Made by a program: the position numbers and the translations under genes. From JBAXBF01 sp034429745 (GTDB lineage: Bacteria; Chloroflexota; Anaerolineae; Anaerolineales; DRKV01): a DNA stretch of 8,781 nucleotides. Every line of letters starts with the position of its first letter. Position 1 is the first letter of the stretch. The stretch is from NCBI GenBank assembly GCA_034429745.1, contig DAOUFY010000115.1, forward strand, positions 1 through 8,781, in the 5' to 3' direction. The notes beneath the pieces are model-generated. The model was given only the letters and a program-made list of their open reading frames with translations. It ran no database searches and was not told the DNA's origin. Positions 1 through 6,535 of this stretch are shown in pieces.

Positions 1-64
1 CCTAAAGTATTGTACTGTTAAATTAAATACGTATAAATTTTAAGATTAGAGGAAAGTAATTCTC

Positions 65-93
65 TTGCTTTAATAAGAGGTTTATTATATACT
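65..93 (+). promoter_or_regulatory. Predicted sigma-70-type promoter of the mraZ operon
   Basis: A -35-like TTGCTT lies at 65-70 (three of six matches to TTGACA) and a -10-like TATACT at 88-93 (five of six matches to TATAAT), with the ideal 17-base spacer. Transcription would start near 100. The region upstream (1-60) is strongly A+T rich, which could help RNA polymerase binding. The placement gains weight because the GTGG operator repeats begin at the base after the -10 box, so a bound repressor would block initiation. A second, weaker candidate (TTGTAC at 10-15, TATAAA at 32-37, 16-base spacer) lies upstream. The call rests on inspection alone. Confidence 0.5.
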
Positions 94-128
94 GTGGTTA
101 ATTGTGGGTAATTGTGGGAAAAAGTGGA
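94..128 (+). promoter_or_regulatory. MraZ operator: four GTGG repeats at 10-base spacing
   Basis: The pentamers GTGGT (94-98), GTGGG (104-108), GTGGG (114-118) and GTGGA (124-128) start exactly 10 bases apart. The middle two sit in nearly identical decamers (ATTGTGGGTA and ATTGTGGGAA). It is known that E. coli MraZ binds direct TGGGN repeats separated by 5 bases ahead of its own gene, which is the same 10-base period, and that MraZ forms a ring-shaped oligomer suited to such an array. The array covers the predicted transcription start and ends 39 bases before the mraZ start codon, so autorepression is the natural inference. The two outer copies are degenerate (GTGGT, GTGGA). Confidence 0.8.
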
Positions 129-148
129 ACGCCGATCAACGGCGTTTT
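127..148 (+). other. Leader hairpin ahead of mraZ
   Basis: AACGCCG (128-134) and CGGCGTT (140-146) are perfect inverted repeats. They give a 7-base-pair, GC-rich stem with a five-base loop (ATCAA), which a G-T pair (127/147) can extend by one. The descending arm runs into TTTT (145-148), so the element looks like a weak intrinsic terminator, but the T run is short and is followed by CC. It lies downstream of the predicted start of transcription and 8 bases ahead of the Shine-Dalgarno sequence, so it would be in the mRNA leader. It could attenuate transcription, protect the 5' end, or be chance. The inverted repeat is seen directly; its role is unknown. Confidence 0.5.
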
Positions 149-155
149 CCGTCAT

Positions 156-162
156 AGGAAAG
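156..162 (+). promoter_or_regulatory. Ribosome binding site of mraZ
   Basis: AGGAAAG ends 5 bases before the ATG at 168. This site and the family alignment decide the start at 168 over an upstream in-frame TTG at 102, which would lie inside the operator repeats. Confidence 0.75.
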
Positions 163-167
163 AATAC

Positions 168-605
168 ATGTTTTTAGGGCAGTACCGGCACAGTTTTGAC
201 GAAAAGGGGCGTATAACCATACCAGTACGCTACAGAGAGATACTAAAAGGTGAAGGGTACGTTGTGCAAGGGTTTGATCAGAACTTAATGGTGTTTACTG
301 TGTCAGTCTTTGAAAGTTTGGCTCATCGTCTAAATCAAGCCAACATTACCGATTCTAGTTCGCGTTTGCTCAAACGTTTGTTTTTTGCTCATGCGAGTCA
401 TGTTGAAGTTGACAGGGTGGGAAGAATATTAATTCCACAGTATTTAAGAGAGTGGGCAGGTTTAAAGGAAGAGGTCATGGTTGTCGGTTCAGGCGATTAT
501 TTTGAGTTGTGGTCGCCGGAATTATGGGAGACTCAAGAAGCTCAATTACAAAACGCTGACGAAAATTCACAAAGGTTCGCTGCATTTCAATTGACTACGC
601 AATAA
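168..605 (+). CDS. mraZ: Transcriptional regulator MraZ
   Basis: MraZ is an AbrB-like DNA-binding protein that in E. coli represses its own promoter and the downstream dcw genes. The protein has 145 residues, the usual size for the family. The duplicated MraZ half-domain is visible through its two signatures: DEKGRITIP at residues 11-19 and DRVGRILIP at 82-90, each the family's D-x-x-G-R-x-x-I-P pattern. The N-terminus MFLGQYRHSFDEKGR fits typical family starts, and an AGGAAAG site lies 5 bases ahead of the ATG. An in-frame extension to a TTG at 102 exists but would add 22 residues with no family counterpart, encoded across the operator. It is the first gene of the operon, with the next start four bases beyond its stop. 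Four GTGG repeats upstream fit its known target. Identification is secure; autorepression in this organism is inferred. Confidence 0.96.
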   Translation: MFLGQYRHSFDEKGRITIPVRYREILKGEGYVVQGFDQNLMVFTVSVFESLAHRLNQANITDSSSRLLKRLFFAHASHVEVDRVGRILIPQYLREWAGLKEEVMVVGSGDYFELWSPELWETQEAQLQNADENSQRFAAFQLTTQ

Positions 606-609
606 AATC

Positions 610-1545
610 GTGGGAATGGGGGAAGATATTTTACATAAACCTGTACTTTTAAACGAGGTTGTGGGTTATTTGCAACCATCTGATAAAAGCAGATACGTTG
701 ATTGCACTTTAGGCGCAGGAGGTCATGCAAAAGCTATATTGGCAGCAAGTTCACCGGATGGTTTGTTGCTTGGGATAGATGTAGATGAAGATGCGATAAA
801 AATTGCAAAAGAGAATTTGAGGGAGTATCAACATAGGGTAACAATAGTAAGAGAATCATATATTCATCTGCATGAAATACTATCATCTATTGGTTGGCAA
901 GAAGTGGATGGTATTTTGATTGATTTAGGGGTATCTTCAATGCAATTGGATCAAGCAGAAAAAGGGTTTTCTTTTCAACAAGAGGGCAGATTAGATATGC
1001 GTTTTGATCGCAAAAACCCTTTAACTGCTGAAGAAATTGTGAATGAGTATAGTGAAAAGAAACTGGCAGATATTATTTATACTTATGGAGAGGAAAGATA
1101 TTCGCGTCAAATTGCCCGCGCAATTATAAAAAGTCGTCCTCTGCGAACTACATTGCAGCTAGCAGAGGTAATAAAAAAAGCTATACCACATAGTAACAAT
1201 TCAATTCATCCTGCAACTCGCACGTTTCAGGCTCTGAGAATAGCCGTTAATAATGAGCTTGAGGCAATAGAAAAAGTGTTACCACAATCACTTCATTCAT
1301 TATGCGTGGGTGGAAAATTGGCCGTTATCAGTTTTCATTCTTTAGAGGATCGAATTGTCAAGCAATACTTTCAAAAAGAGAGTAAAGATTGCATTTGTCC
1401 TCCAAAACAACCTGTATGTACTTGCGGGCATAAGGCTTCGATAAAATGGGTTACAAGACATTTCATTTCTCCCTCTGAGCAAGAGAAATTAGAGAATCCA
1501 CGCTCGCGAAGCGCGAAGTTAAGAGTGGTAGAAAAAGTGGCATAG
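610..1545 (+). CDS. rsmH: 16S rRNA (cytosine(1402)-N(4))-methyltransferase RsmH
   Basis: RsmH (older name MraW) uses S-adenosylmethionine to methylate N4 of C1402 in 16S rRNA, at the decoding centre of the small ribosomal subunit. The 311 residues match the family length. HKPVLLNEVV (9-18) is the conserved N-terminus, and VDCTLGAGGHAKAIL (30-44) is the SAM-binding glycine motif. A GILIDLGVSS stretch then LDMRFD follow, as in the family, and ISFHSLEDRIVKQYF is the C-terminal hallmark. A four-cysteine cluster C261-x-C263-x6-C270-x-C272 matches the CPP-P-C-CG segment of many homologues. The start is uncertain: GTG at 610 and ATG at 616 both fit, and neither has a clear Shine-Dalgarno sequence. 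Translation may depend on ribosomes ending mraZ at 605, so coupling is likely. It is a standard second gene of dcw clusters and I see no defect. Confidence 0.95.
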   Translation: MGMGEDILHKPVLLNEVVGYLQPSDKSRYVDCTLGAGGHAKAILAASSPDGLLLGIDVDEDAIKIAKENLREYQHRVTIVRESYIHLHEILSSIGWQEVDGILIDLGVSSMQLDQAEKGFSFQQEGRLDMRFDRKNPLTAEEIVNEYSEKKLADIIYTYGEERYSRQIARAIIKSRPLRTTLQLAEVIKKAIPHSNNSIHPATRTFQALRIAVNNELEAIEKVLPQSLHSLCVGGKLAVISFHSLEDRIVKQYFQKESKDCICPPKQPVCTCGHKASIKWVTRHFISPSEQEKLENPRSRSAKLRVVEKVA

Positions 1546-1571
1546 ACCTTGCATTAAGATTGTTGATATCT

Positions 1572-2132
1572 ATGGTGAACGATAGAGTTCAAAGAGAAGA
1601 AAAAGTACTTCATCGCATGCAGGATTTCATAAAGGATTCGTTGCAGCACGCGTACACTGATGCTCCATGGCGCAAACAAGTAAGGTTTGGGGCAATTTTT
1701 CTATGTTGTCTTATAGGTCTGGCGGTGTTAGCTTGGATTTATCTTAGTGTCAGTTCACAAGCTGCCACCATAGGAAGGGAAATTCAAGAATATCAACGCG
1801 AGGTCAACCGTCTGCTGCAATATAATGCTGATTTGGAGGCACAAATTGCTTCTCTTAGCTCTGCTACTGCTATGAAAGAGCGACTTGATAAGCTAAATTT
1901 GAGACCTATAGAACCTGAAGATATTGCATATCTATTTGTGCCAGGGTACATCCCACCAAAGACAAAAATCGAATCTTCGATAGAACAGAAACCAATCATT
2001 GCTGCTAATCAGAGTACAGGTCCCTTAATGGTGCCGGAGTTTAGCCAATCATGGGTGGATGTATTATGGGAAACAGTAAAAACTCTAAAACCGTTATACA
2101 GCATCCCATTACTATCGGAGGGTGAACAATGA
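1572..2132 (+). CDS. ftsL: Cell division protein, FtsL/DivIC type
   Basis: This is a small single-pass membrane protein of 186 residues with the FtsL/DivIC layout. A polar, charged cytoplasmic N-terminus (1-38) is followed by one hydrophobic segment (about 39-60) and a predicted coiled coil (about 63-108, rich in E, Q, R and L). A short segment ending in Val-Pro-Gly-Tyr (123-126) comes next, then a less conserved, proline-containing tail of about 60 residues. Known FtsL proteins form a complex with a DivIC/FtsB partner and FtsQ/DivIB and activate FtsW-FtsI at the septum. The position between rsmH and the penicillin-binding protein gene is where ftsL normally sits. Sequence similarity in this family is low, so the name rests on layout and position. 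ATG at 1572 is chosen; in-frame TTG codons at 1560 and 1563 are alternatives, and no strong ribosome site marks any of them. Its stop overlaps ftsI in ATGA. Confidence 0.8.
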   Translation: MVNDRVQREEKVLHRMQDFIKDSLQHAYTDAPWRKQVRFGAIFLCCLIGLAVLAWIYLSVSSQAATIGREIQEYQREVNRLLQYNADLEAQIASLSSATAMKERLDKLNLRPIEPEDIAYLFVPGYIPPKTKIESSIEQKPIIAANQSTGPLMVPEFSQSWVDVLWETVKTLKPLYSIPLLSEGEQ

Positions 2133-4051
2133 CCAAAATTGCTTATCGTTACCGATTGATTGGCATTCTTCTAACAGTTTTCGGGTTTGTTATTATTTTA
2201 CAGATTGGCAGGCTGCAATTCGGAGAGAAAGCTAAAATATTGCGAGACAATTTGGAATTAAGTGCTTGGGTAAGAAAAAGGATACAACCAGTACGCGGAG
2301 AAATATACGATCGGAATGGTGCTTTGCTAGCTGGCAATAAGACCATGTATGAAATTGGTGTTAATATCAATCAATTTCCTATTGACGAAGAGACTCGCAA
2401 GGATTGGGAAGAAAAAATTAATTGGGCAACCCAAGCAATACTAAACTTGCCAAAGTCGTATTATGTTTTAAAACAGGAAGGGTTAGCTTATAATCCTCAA
2501 TTAATGTACTTAACGTTTACAAAACATGCCACGCCACAACAAGCCAAAGAATTATTTCGTGTAGCTAAAGTTTTATCTAAACAGGGTTTCAAATTTAATA
2601 GTGAGAAAAATGTATCGAAAGAACTAATTAATTCATCGCTTGAGGAGGAATTTTTTGAAGAAGATTTAGAAGTTGAAAATCCACTTGGATTAGCATTTAC
2701 TCGCCATTTGGAGCGTACGTATCCTGAAGGAAGTTTGGCAGCCAACATTTTGGGTTTTGTGAGCTATTTGGATAACCAAGGTCATAACGGTATAGAAGAA
2801 AAATATGAAAAGGTGTTGGCGGGCAATTCAAAAGTAGTGAATTTGCCTTTAGACCCTAATCGAGCGGGCGAAATGCCTTTTACTACAAACGGAGCGACGC
2901 TTATTTTAACCATTGAGCGGGAAGTGCAAGCAACCATTGAGGCGATAACCGACGAAACCTTGGAACAAAGCGGGGCTGCTTCAGTTACCATTGTTGTGAT
3001 GAATCCGAAAACAGGCGAGATTATCGGTATGGCGTCAACTCCGCGCATGGACTTGAATCGGTTTTATGAGTATGGGAAAATTTTTGGAAACCCCGATAAA
3101 CCAGCGTATTTCAATCGAGCCATTCATCCAGCTTATGAACCCGGATCGGTGTTTAAAATTCTAACAATAGCTGCTGCCTTAGATGCTGGGGTTGTAAAGC
3201 CGGAAACGCGCTACAACGATACAACTGGGTTAATTTCTGTTGATGGCTATGATGTAAGAAATTGGCATGGTGGTCCCGGCGGTGATCAAGATATGGTCGG
3301 TTGTCTGCAGCATTCGTTGAACGTTTGCTTCACATGGATTGCGTTGCAGCTTGGACCTGAAAAGTTTTATCGTTATATGGAGAACTTTGGCATTGGTCAT
3401 CACAGCGGGATTGATCTTGCCTTAGAGTCCCCAGGATTAATGAGAACACCACGGGATGAATATTGGAAACGTTCAGCTTTAGCCGCTAATTCATTTGGAC
3501 AAAACTTAATGGTTACTCCTGTTCAAATGCTGATGGCAGCTTCAGCAATAGCTAATGATGGAAAAATGATGCTGCCGCATGTGGTAAAAGCCATTGTTGA
3601 AGGTGGAAAACAAAGAGAGGTGCCTCCTCAAGTTGTGGGTACGCCTATAAAAGCAGAAACCGCACGCACTTTATCGAAAATGTTAGCTCAATCCTTAGAG
3701 AGTGAATCATCATCTGCATTGGTCAGTGGTTATCAAGTCGCAGGGAAGACCGGTACTGCGTCTATACCCCGCGATGCCAGCGATGGAGGTCCTGCCTATG
3801 AATTGTATGATACCAATGCATCTTTTATAGGATGGGGTCCTGTTGATGATCCACAATTCATGGTATATGTTTGGTTGGAGCGTCCGAAGACTTCCGTATG
3901 GGGATCTGAAGTAGCAGCACCAGTATTCAGTGAAGTAGTTCAACGCCTTGTTGTGTTGTTGGGGATTCCACCTGATGATATTCGTCATCAAATCATGGCA
4001 AAGCGCGAAATACAAAATGGCAATAACGAAAAAGGAATGATTAAGGAATAA
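2129..4051 (+). CDS. ftsI: Class B penicillin-binding protein, septal transpeptidase (FtsI/PBP3 type)
   Basis: This 640-residue membrane-anchored DD-transpeptidase crosslinks peptidoglycan stems outside the membrane, paired with FtsW. One N-terminal transmembrane segment lies at about 9-28. The pedestal (dimerisation) domain follows, with RGEIYDRNG at 56-64 and ERTYPEGSLA at 195-204. The transpeptidase domain has all three active-site motifs: S340-V-F-K343 (acylated serine), S396-L-N398 and K540-T-G542. An acidic run, mostly E and D, occupies about 172-183 within the pedestal domain. No PASTA repeats follow the catalytic domain; the tail is short and polar. A strong GGAGGG site (2117-2122) lies 6 bases before the ATG, which overlaps the stop of the ftsL-like gene (ATGA), so the two are probably translated together. 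The genomic place argues for FtsI over an elongation-type PBP2. Catalytic competence is inferred from intact motifs. Confidence 0.94.
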   Translation: MTKIAYRYRLIGILLTVFGFVIILQIGRLQFGEKAKILRDNLELSAWVRKRIQPVRGEIYDRNGALLAGNKTMYEIGVNINQFPIDEETRKDWEEKINWATQAILNLPKSYYVLKQEGLAYNPQLMYLTFTKHATPQQAKELFRVAKVLSKQGFKFNSEKNVSKELINSSLEEEFFEEDLEVENPLGLAFTRHLERTYPEGSLAANILGFVSYLDNQGHNGIEEKYEKVLAGNSKVVNLPLDPNRAGEMPFTTNGATLILTIEREVQATIEAITDETLEQSGAASVTIVVMNPKTGEIIGMASTPRMDLNRFYEYGKIFGNPDKPAYFNRAIHPAYEPGSVFKILTIAAALDAGVVKPETRYNDTTGLISVDGYDVRNWHGGPGGDQDMVGCLQHSLNVCFTWIALQLGPEKFYRYMENFGIGHHSGIDLALESPGLMRTPRDEYWKRSALAANSFGQNLMVTPVQMLMAASAIANDGKMMLPHVVKAIVEGGKQREVPPQVVGTPIKAETARTLSKMLAQSLESESSSALVSGYQVAGKTGTASIPRDASDGGPAYELYDTNASFIGWGPVDDPQFMVYVWLERPKTSVWGSEVAAPVFSEVVQRLVVLLGIPPDDIRHQIMAKREIQNGNNEKGMIKE

Positions 4052-4058
4052 TTCAGTA

Positions 4059-5522
4059 ATGTTATCCTTATTAACTCTTGAAGAAGTACTTAGGGGTATC
4101 TCAGAATCGGGAGATGATTTTGAGAATATAAAAATCATTGTTGGAACAGCACTGCTTCAGACCGTATTTATTGATGCGTGTGTGGATTCTCGCAGAGCTA
4201 TTCCTGCTTCATTGTTTGTTGCCTTGAAAGGTGAGAATCAAGATGGTCATGACTTTGTACTTGATGCTTTTCAACGCGGCGCGCTGGCTGCTTATGTGCA
4301 AAGACCTATTGCGGAACATCTTTTTAGCATTGACCTGCGAACTGTTCTGCCGAATGGCAACAAACGGTTTTCTGGAAGTCCCTCGTTACCACTATGCCTT
4401 ATAGTTGACGATCCTCTGTTGGCTTTGCAAAAGACGGCAAAATATTGGAGAGCAAAACAATCACAAAAAGTTATTGGTATTACAGGAAGTGTAGGAAAAT
4501 CAACGACGAAAGAAGCTATAGCGGATGTATTAGAACAGCGTTATTCTGTTTTGAGGAATGAAGGCAATATGAATAACGAAATAGGGCTGCCACTTACTCT
4601 TTTGCGATTGAGCAGCGGTATAGAGCGGGTGGTATTGGAAATGGGATTTTATGTAAAGGGAGAAATTGCTTTATTGTGTGATATAGCAAAACCGGAGATC
4701 GGTGTCATAACCAATATTGGAACTGTCCATGCAGAAAGAGCCGGGAGTAAAGAGAAAATTGCTGAAGGAAAAGCCGAGTTAGTTCAATCACTACCAAGCA
4801 CAGGATGGGCAGTGCTAAATAGTGATGACGAATGGGTAAAAGGAATGGCTAGTAAAACGAATGCCCAACCATTCTATTATGGGTTAGATAATAAAGCACA
4901 TATCTGGGCAGACCAAATTATGGGATTAGGTATAAAAGGGATTAGGTTCACGATGCATTATGCCGGCAAAGAAAAGATAGTCGAACTACCCTTTTTAGGA
5001 GAGCATGCCGTTTATACAGCTTTACGGGCTGCGGCAGTAGGTTTTTTGGATGGTTTATCATGGGATGAGGTGGTTGTTGGATTGAGGTCAAGCTATTCAC
5101 AGATCAGATTATCTGTTTTGAGGACTGCTTGTGGAGCTATGCTCATAGATGATAGTTATAATGCAGCTCCAGAATCTACCATTGCGGCTTTAAAACTTTT
5201 AGGAGATTTGCAAGGGCATAGAATTGCGGTCTTAGGAGATATGCTGGAATTGGGCAAATATGAAAAAGAAGGACATGAACAGGTTGGCTCTTTTGCTGCA
5301 AAAATAGCTGATGAGTTGATAGCTGTAGGACCACGTGCAAGGATGATAGCAGAATCTGCCCACCTTGCTGGAATGGATACTGAAAGAATAAGATTATTCG
5401 ATCATAGTGAAGAAGCAGCGAATTACTTGGCATCATCAATAAAAGATGGTGATGTTTTATTGGTGAAGGGCTCGCGTGGGATGCGGATGGAAAAGATTGT
5501 ACAAAGGATTGGAAATAACTGA
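4059..5522 (+). CDS. murF: UDP-N-acetylmuramoyl-tripeptide--D-alanyl-D-alanine ligase MurF
   Basis: MurF is the cytoplasmic ATP-dependent ligase that adds D-Ala-D-Ala to UDP-MurNAc-tripeptide. The 487 residues show the three Mur ligase domains. The N-terminal substrate domain has VDSRRAIPASLFVALKG. The central ATPase domain has P-loop G140-ITGSVGKST, NEGNMNNEIG (167-176), EMGFYVKGEI (194-203), H224, and K238, which aligns with the lysine that is carbamylated in the family. The C-terminal domain has DDSYNAAP (364-371; many homologues have DDSYNANP) and LGDMLELG (392-399). The last two motifs separate MurF from MurE. A short insertion around residues 90-110 (containing LPNGN) precedes the conserved LIVDDPLLAL. 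ATG at 4059 follows AAGGAA (4043-4048) at a somewhat long spacing. The gene lies 7 bases after ftsI, and its stop overlaps mraY by one base. No murE separates it from ftsI. Confidence 0.95.
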   Translation: MLSLLTLEEVLRGISESGDDFENIKIIVGTALLQTVFIDACVDSRRAIPASLFVALKGENQDGHDFVLDAFQRGALAAYVQRPIAEHLFSIDLRTVLPNGNKRFSGSPSLPLCLIVDDPLLALQKTAKYWRAKQSQKVIGITGSVGKSTTKEAIADVLEQRYSVLRNEGNMNNEIGLPLTLLRLSSGIERVVLEMGFYVKGEIALLCDIAKPEIGVITNIGTVHAERAGSKEKIAEGKAELVQSLPSTGWAVLNSDDEWVKGMASKTNAQPFYYGLDNKAHIWADQIMGLGIKGIRFTMHYAGKEKIVELPFLGEHAVYTALRAAAVGFLDGLSWDEVVVGLRSSYSQIRLSVLRTACGAMLIDDSYNAAPESTIAALKLLGDLQGHRIAVLGDMLELGKYEKEGHEQVGSFAAKIADELIAVGPRARMIAESAHLAGMDTERIRLFDHSEEAANYLASSIKDGDVLLVKGSRGMRMEKIVQRIGNN

Positions 5523-6535
5523 TGACGAATTCATCTATTGCGTCGTCGCTGGCTTTAGCGGCTATTAGTTTCACTTTAACAATAATTTGGGGCACCCCCC
5601 TTATTAGGCTGTTACATTATCTGAACATTGGAAAAGTCATTCGTGTGGAAGGACCACAACAGCATCAAAAGAAATTTGGCACCCCAACTATGGGCGGATT
5701 GATGATCGTTTTGCCTGTAATACTGGTTACTTTATTATTAAATGCTACGGCATTGATAGGCCTAAAGTTGTTAGGTTTATCGGTGGCTGTACCATTAATA
5801 ACCATGATCGGTTATTCAGTGCTTGGAGCAATAGATGATTGGGAAGGCATTCGAGGATCACGACGTGGTTTAGGAATGCAGGCAAGGACTAAATTTATCA
5901 TACAGGTTCTATTAGCGGTAATTATTGCTATGGTCATTCATGATGTTTTGAAAGTGCCTGATCTTTACCTGCCATTTGTTTCCGGCATTGTAAGTTTGGG
6001 AATTTTTTATGTGCCTATAGCAGCATTTTTTATTGTTGGCTTTTCAAATGCGATTAATTTTACCGATGGACTTGACGGAATGGCTGGTTTAATTTCAGCA
6101 ACTGCTTTTGCGGCTTATGGTGTTATCGCTATGCTGCAGGGGCAAGAATTTTTAACTCGCTTTTGTTTCACTGTTTGTGGGGCAATATTAGGTTTTTTAT
6201 GGTTTAATGTGCACCCTGCACAACTTTTTATGGGAGATACAGGGTCTTTGGCTTTGGGTTCTACACTGGCAGTCGTTGCACTCATGAGCGGACAATTATT
6301 ATTATTGCCCATTATTGCGATTATTCCAGTCTCTATAACGTTGAGCATAATTATACAAACTTTGTATTTTAAATACACCCGCAGGAAATATGGAGAAGGC
6401 AGAAGAATTTTCAAGATGGCGCCGTTACATCATCACTTGGAATTGTCAGGTTGGAGCGAGACTCAGATTGTACAGCGCTTTTGGCTGATTACTCTTTTGG
6501 CTGCTTTATTAGGGGTAGCGTTAGCGGAGATTTGA
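5522..6535 (+). CDS. mraY: Phospho-N-acetylmuramoyl-pentapeptide-transferase MraY
   Basis: MraY is the integral membrane enzyme that transfers phospho-MurNAc-pentapeptide from UDP to undecaprenyl phosphate, giving lipid I. The protein has 337 residues and many hydrophobic segments, consistent with the family's ten transmembrane helices (not counted by program). Family motifs occur in order: GTPTMGG (53-59), D105-D106-WEGI (the aspartate pair near the active site), NFTDGLDG (179-186), MGDTGSLALG with D239, and the cytoplasmic PLHHHLE loop with H303-H305. All catalytic aspartates and the histidine loop are intact. The DDWEG form, instead of the DDYxK of E. coli-like enzymes, is from memory common in Chloroflexota. 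The ATG shares its A with the murF stop (TGATG), so translation is likely coupled; GGAAA (5511-5515) can act as ribosome site. Its own stop overlaps murD the same way. Confidence 0.96.
   Translation: MTNSSIASSLALAAISFTLTIIWGTPLIRLLHYLNIGKVIRVEGPQQHQKKFGTPTMGGLMIVLPVILVTLLLNATALIGLKLLGLSVAVPLITMIGYSVLGAIDDWEGIRGSRRGLGMQARTKFIIQVLLAVIIAMVIHDVLKVPDLYLPFVSGIVSLGIFYVPIAAFFIVGFSNAINFTDGLDGMAGLISATAFAAYGVIAMLQGQEFLTRFCFTVCGAILGFLWFNVHPAQLFMGDTGSLALGSTLAVVALMSGQLLLLPIIAIIPVSITLSIIIQTLYFKYTRRKYGEGRRIFKMAPLHHHLELSGWSETQIVQRFWLITLLAALLGVALAEI
6526..6529 (+). promoter_or_regulatory. Ribosome binding site of murD
   Basis: GGAG lies 5 bases before the ATG at 6535, inside the end of mraY. It supports this start over an in-frame start at 6451, which would add 28 residues unlike any MurD N-terminus and overlap mraY by 85 bases. 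Confidence 0.65.

Noticed and set aside
1..60. End of an upstream gene or a terminator
   Set aside because: The stretch is A+T rich with no supported reading frame and no strong hairpin, so nothing can be assigned.
48..79. Short inverted repeats (AGAG/CTCT, CTCTT/AAGAG) around the -35 region as an operator or upstream terminator
   Set aside because: Stems are only 4-5 base pairs, A+T rich or overlapping alternatives, with no T run; this is expected by chance in such sequence.
104..157. Tiny leader reading frame from GTG 104 (17 codons), ending at the mraZ ribosome site
   Set aside because: There is no ribosome site, the codons are made of the operator repeats and hairpin, and nothing supports translation; a leaderless start near 100 is only a remote chance.
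102..167. In-frame TTG extension of mraZ giving 22 more residues
   Set aside because: It lies in the operator repeats and at the predicted transcription start, has no family counterpart, and the ATG at 168 has a good ribosome site.
611..621. TGGGA and TGGGG near the rsmH start as a second MraZ site
   Set aside because: The two copies are 6 bases apart instead of 10 and fall in coding sequence; they do not fit the operator pattern.
3710..4138. Minus-strand open frame of 142 codons over the ftsI end and murF start
   Set aside because: It is opposite two well-supported genes, has no recognisable domain, and is a reading-frame shadow.
5176..5595. Minus-strand open frame of 139 codons over the murF end and mraY start
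   Set aside because: It has low-complexity, Ser/His/Leu-rich content, no domain, and lies opposite conserved coding sequence.
6451..6534. Upstream in-frame start for murD inside mraY
   Set aside because: The added 28 residues do not resemble a MurD N-terminus; ATG 6535 has GGAG at proper spacing and the TGATG coupling seen at murF/mraY.
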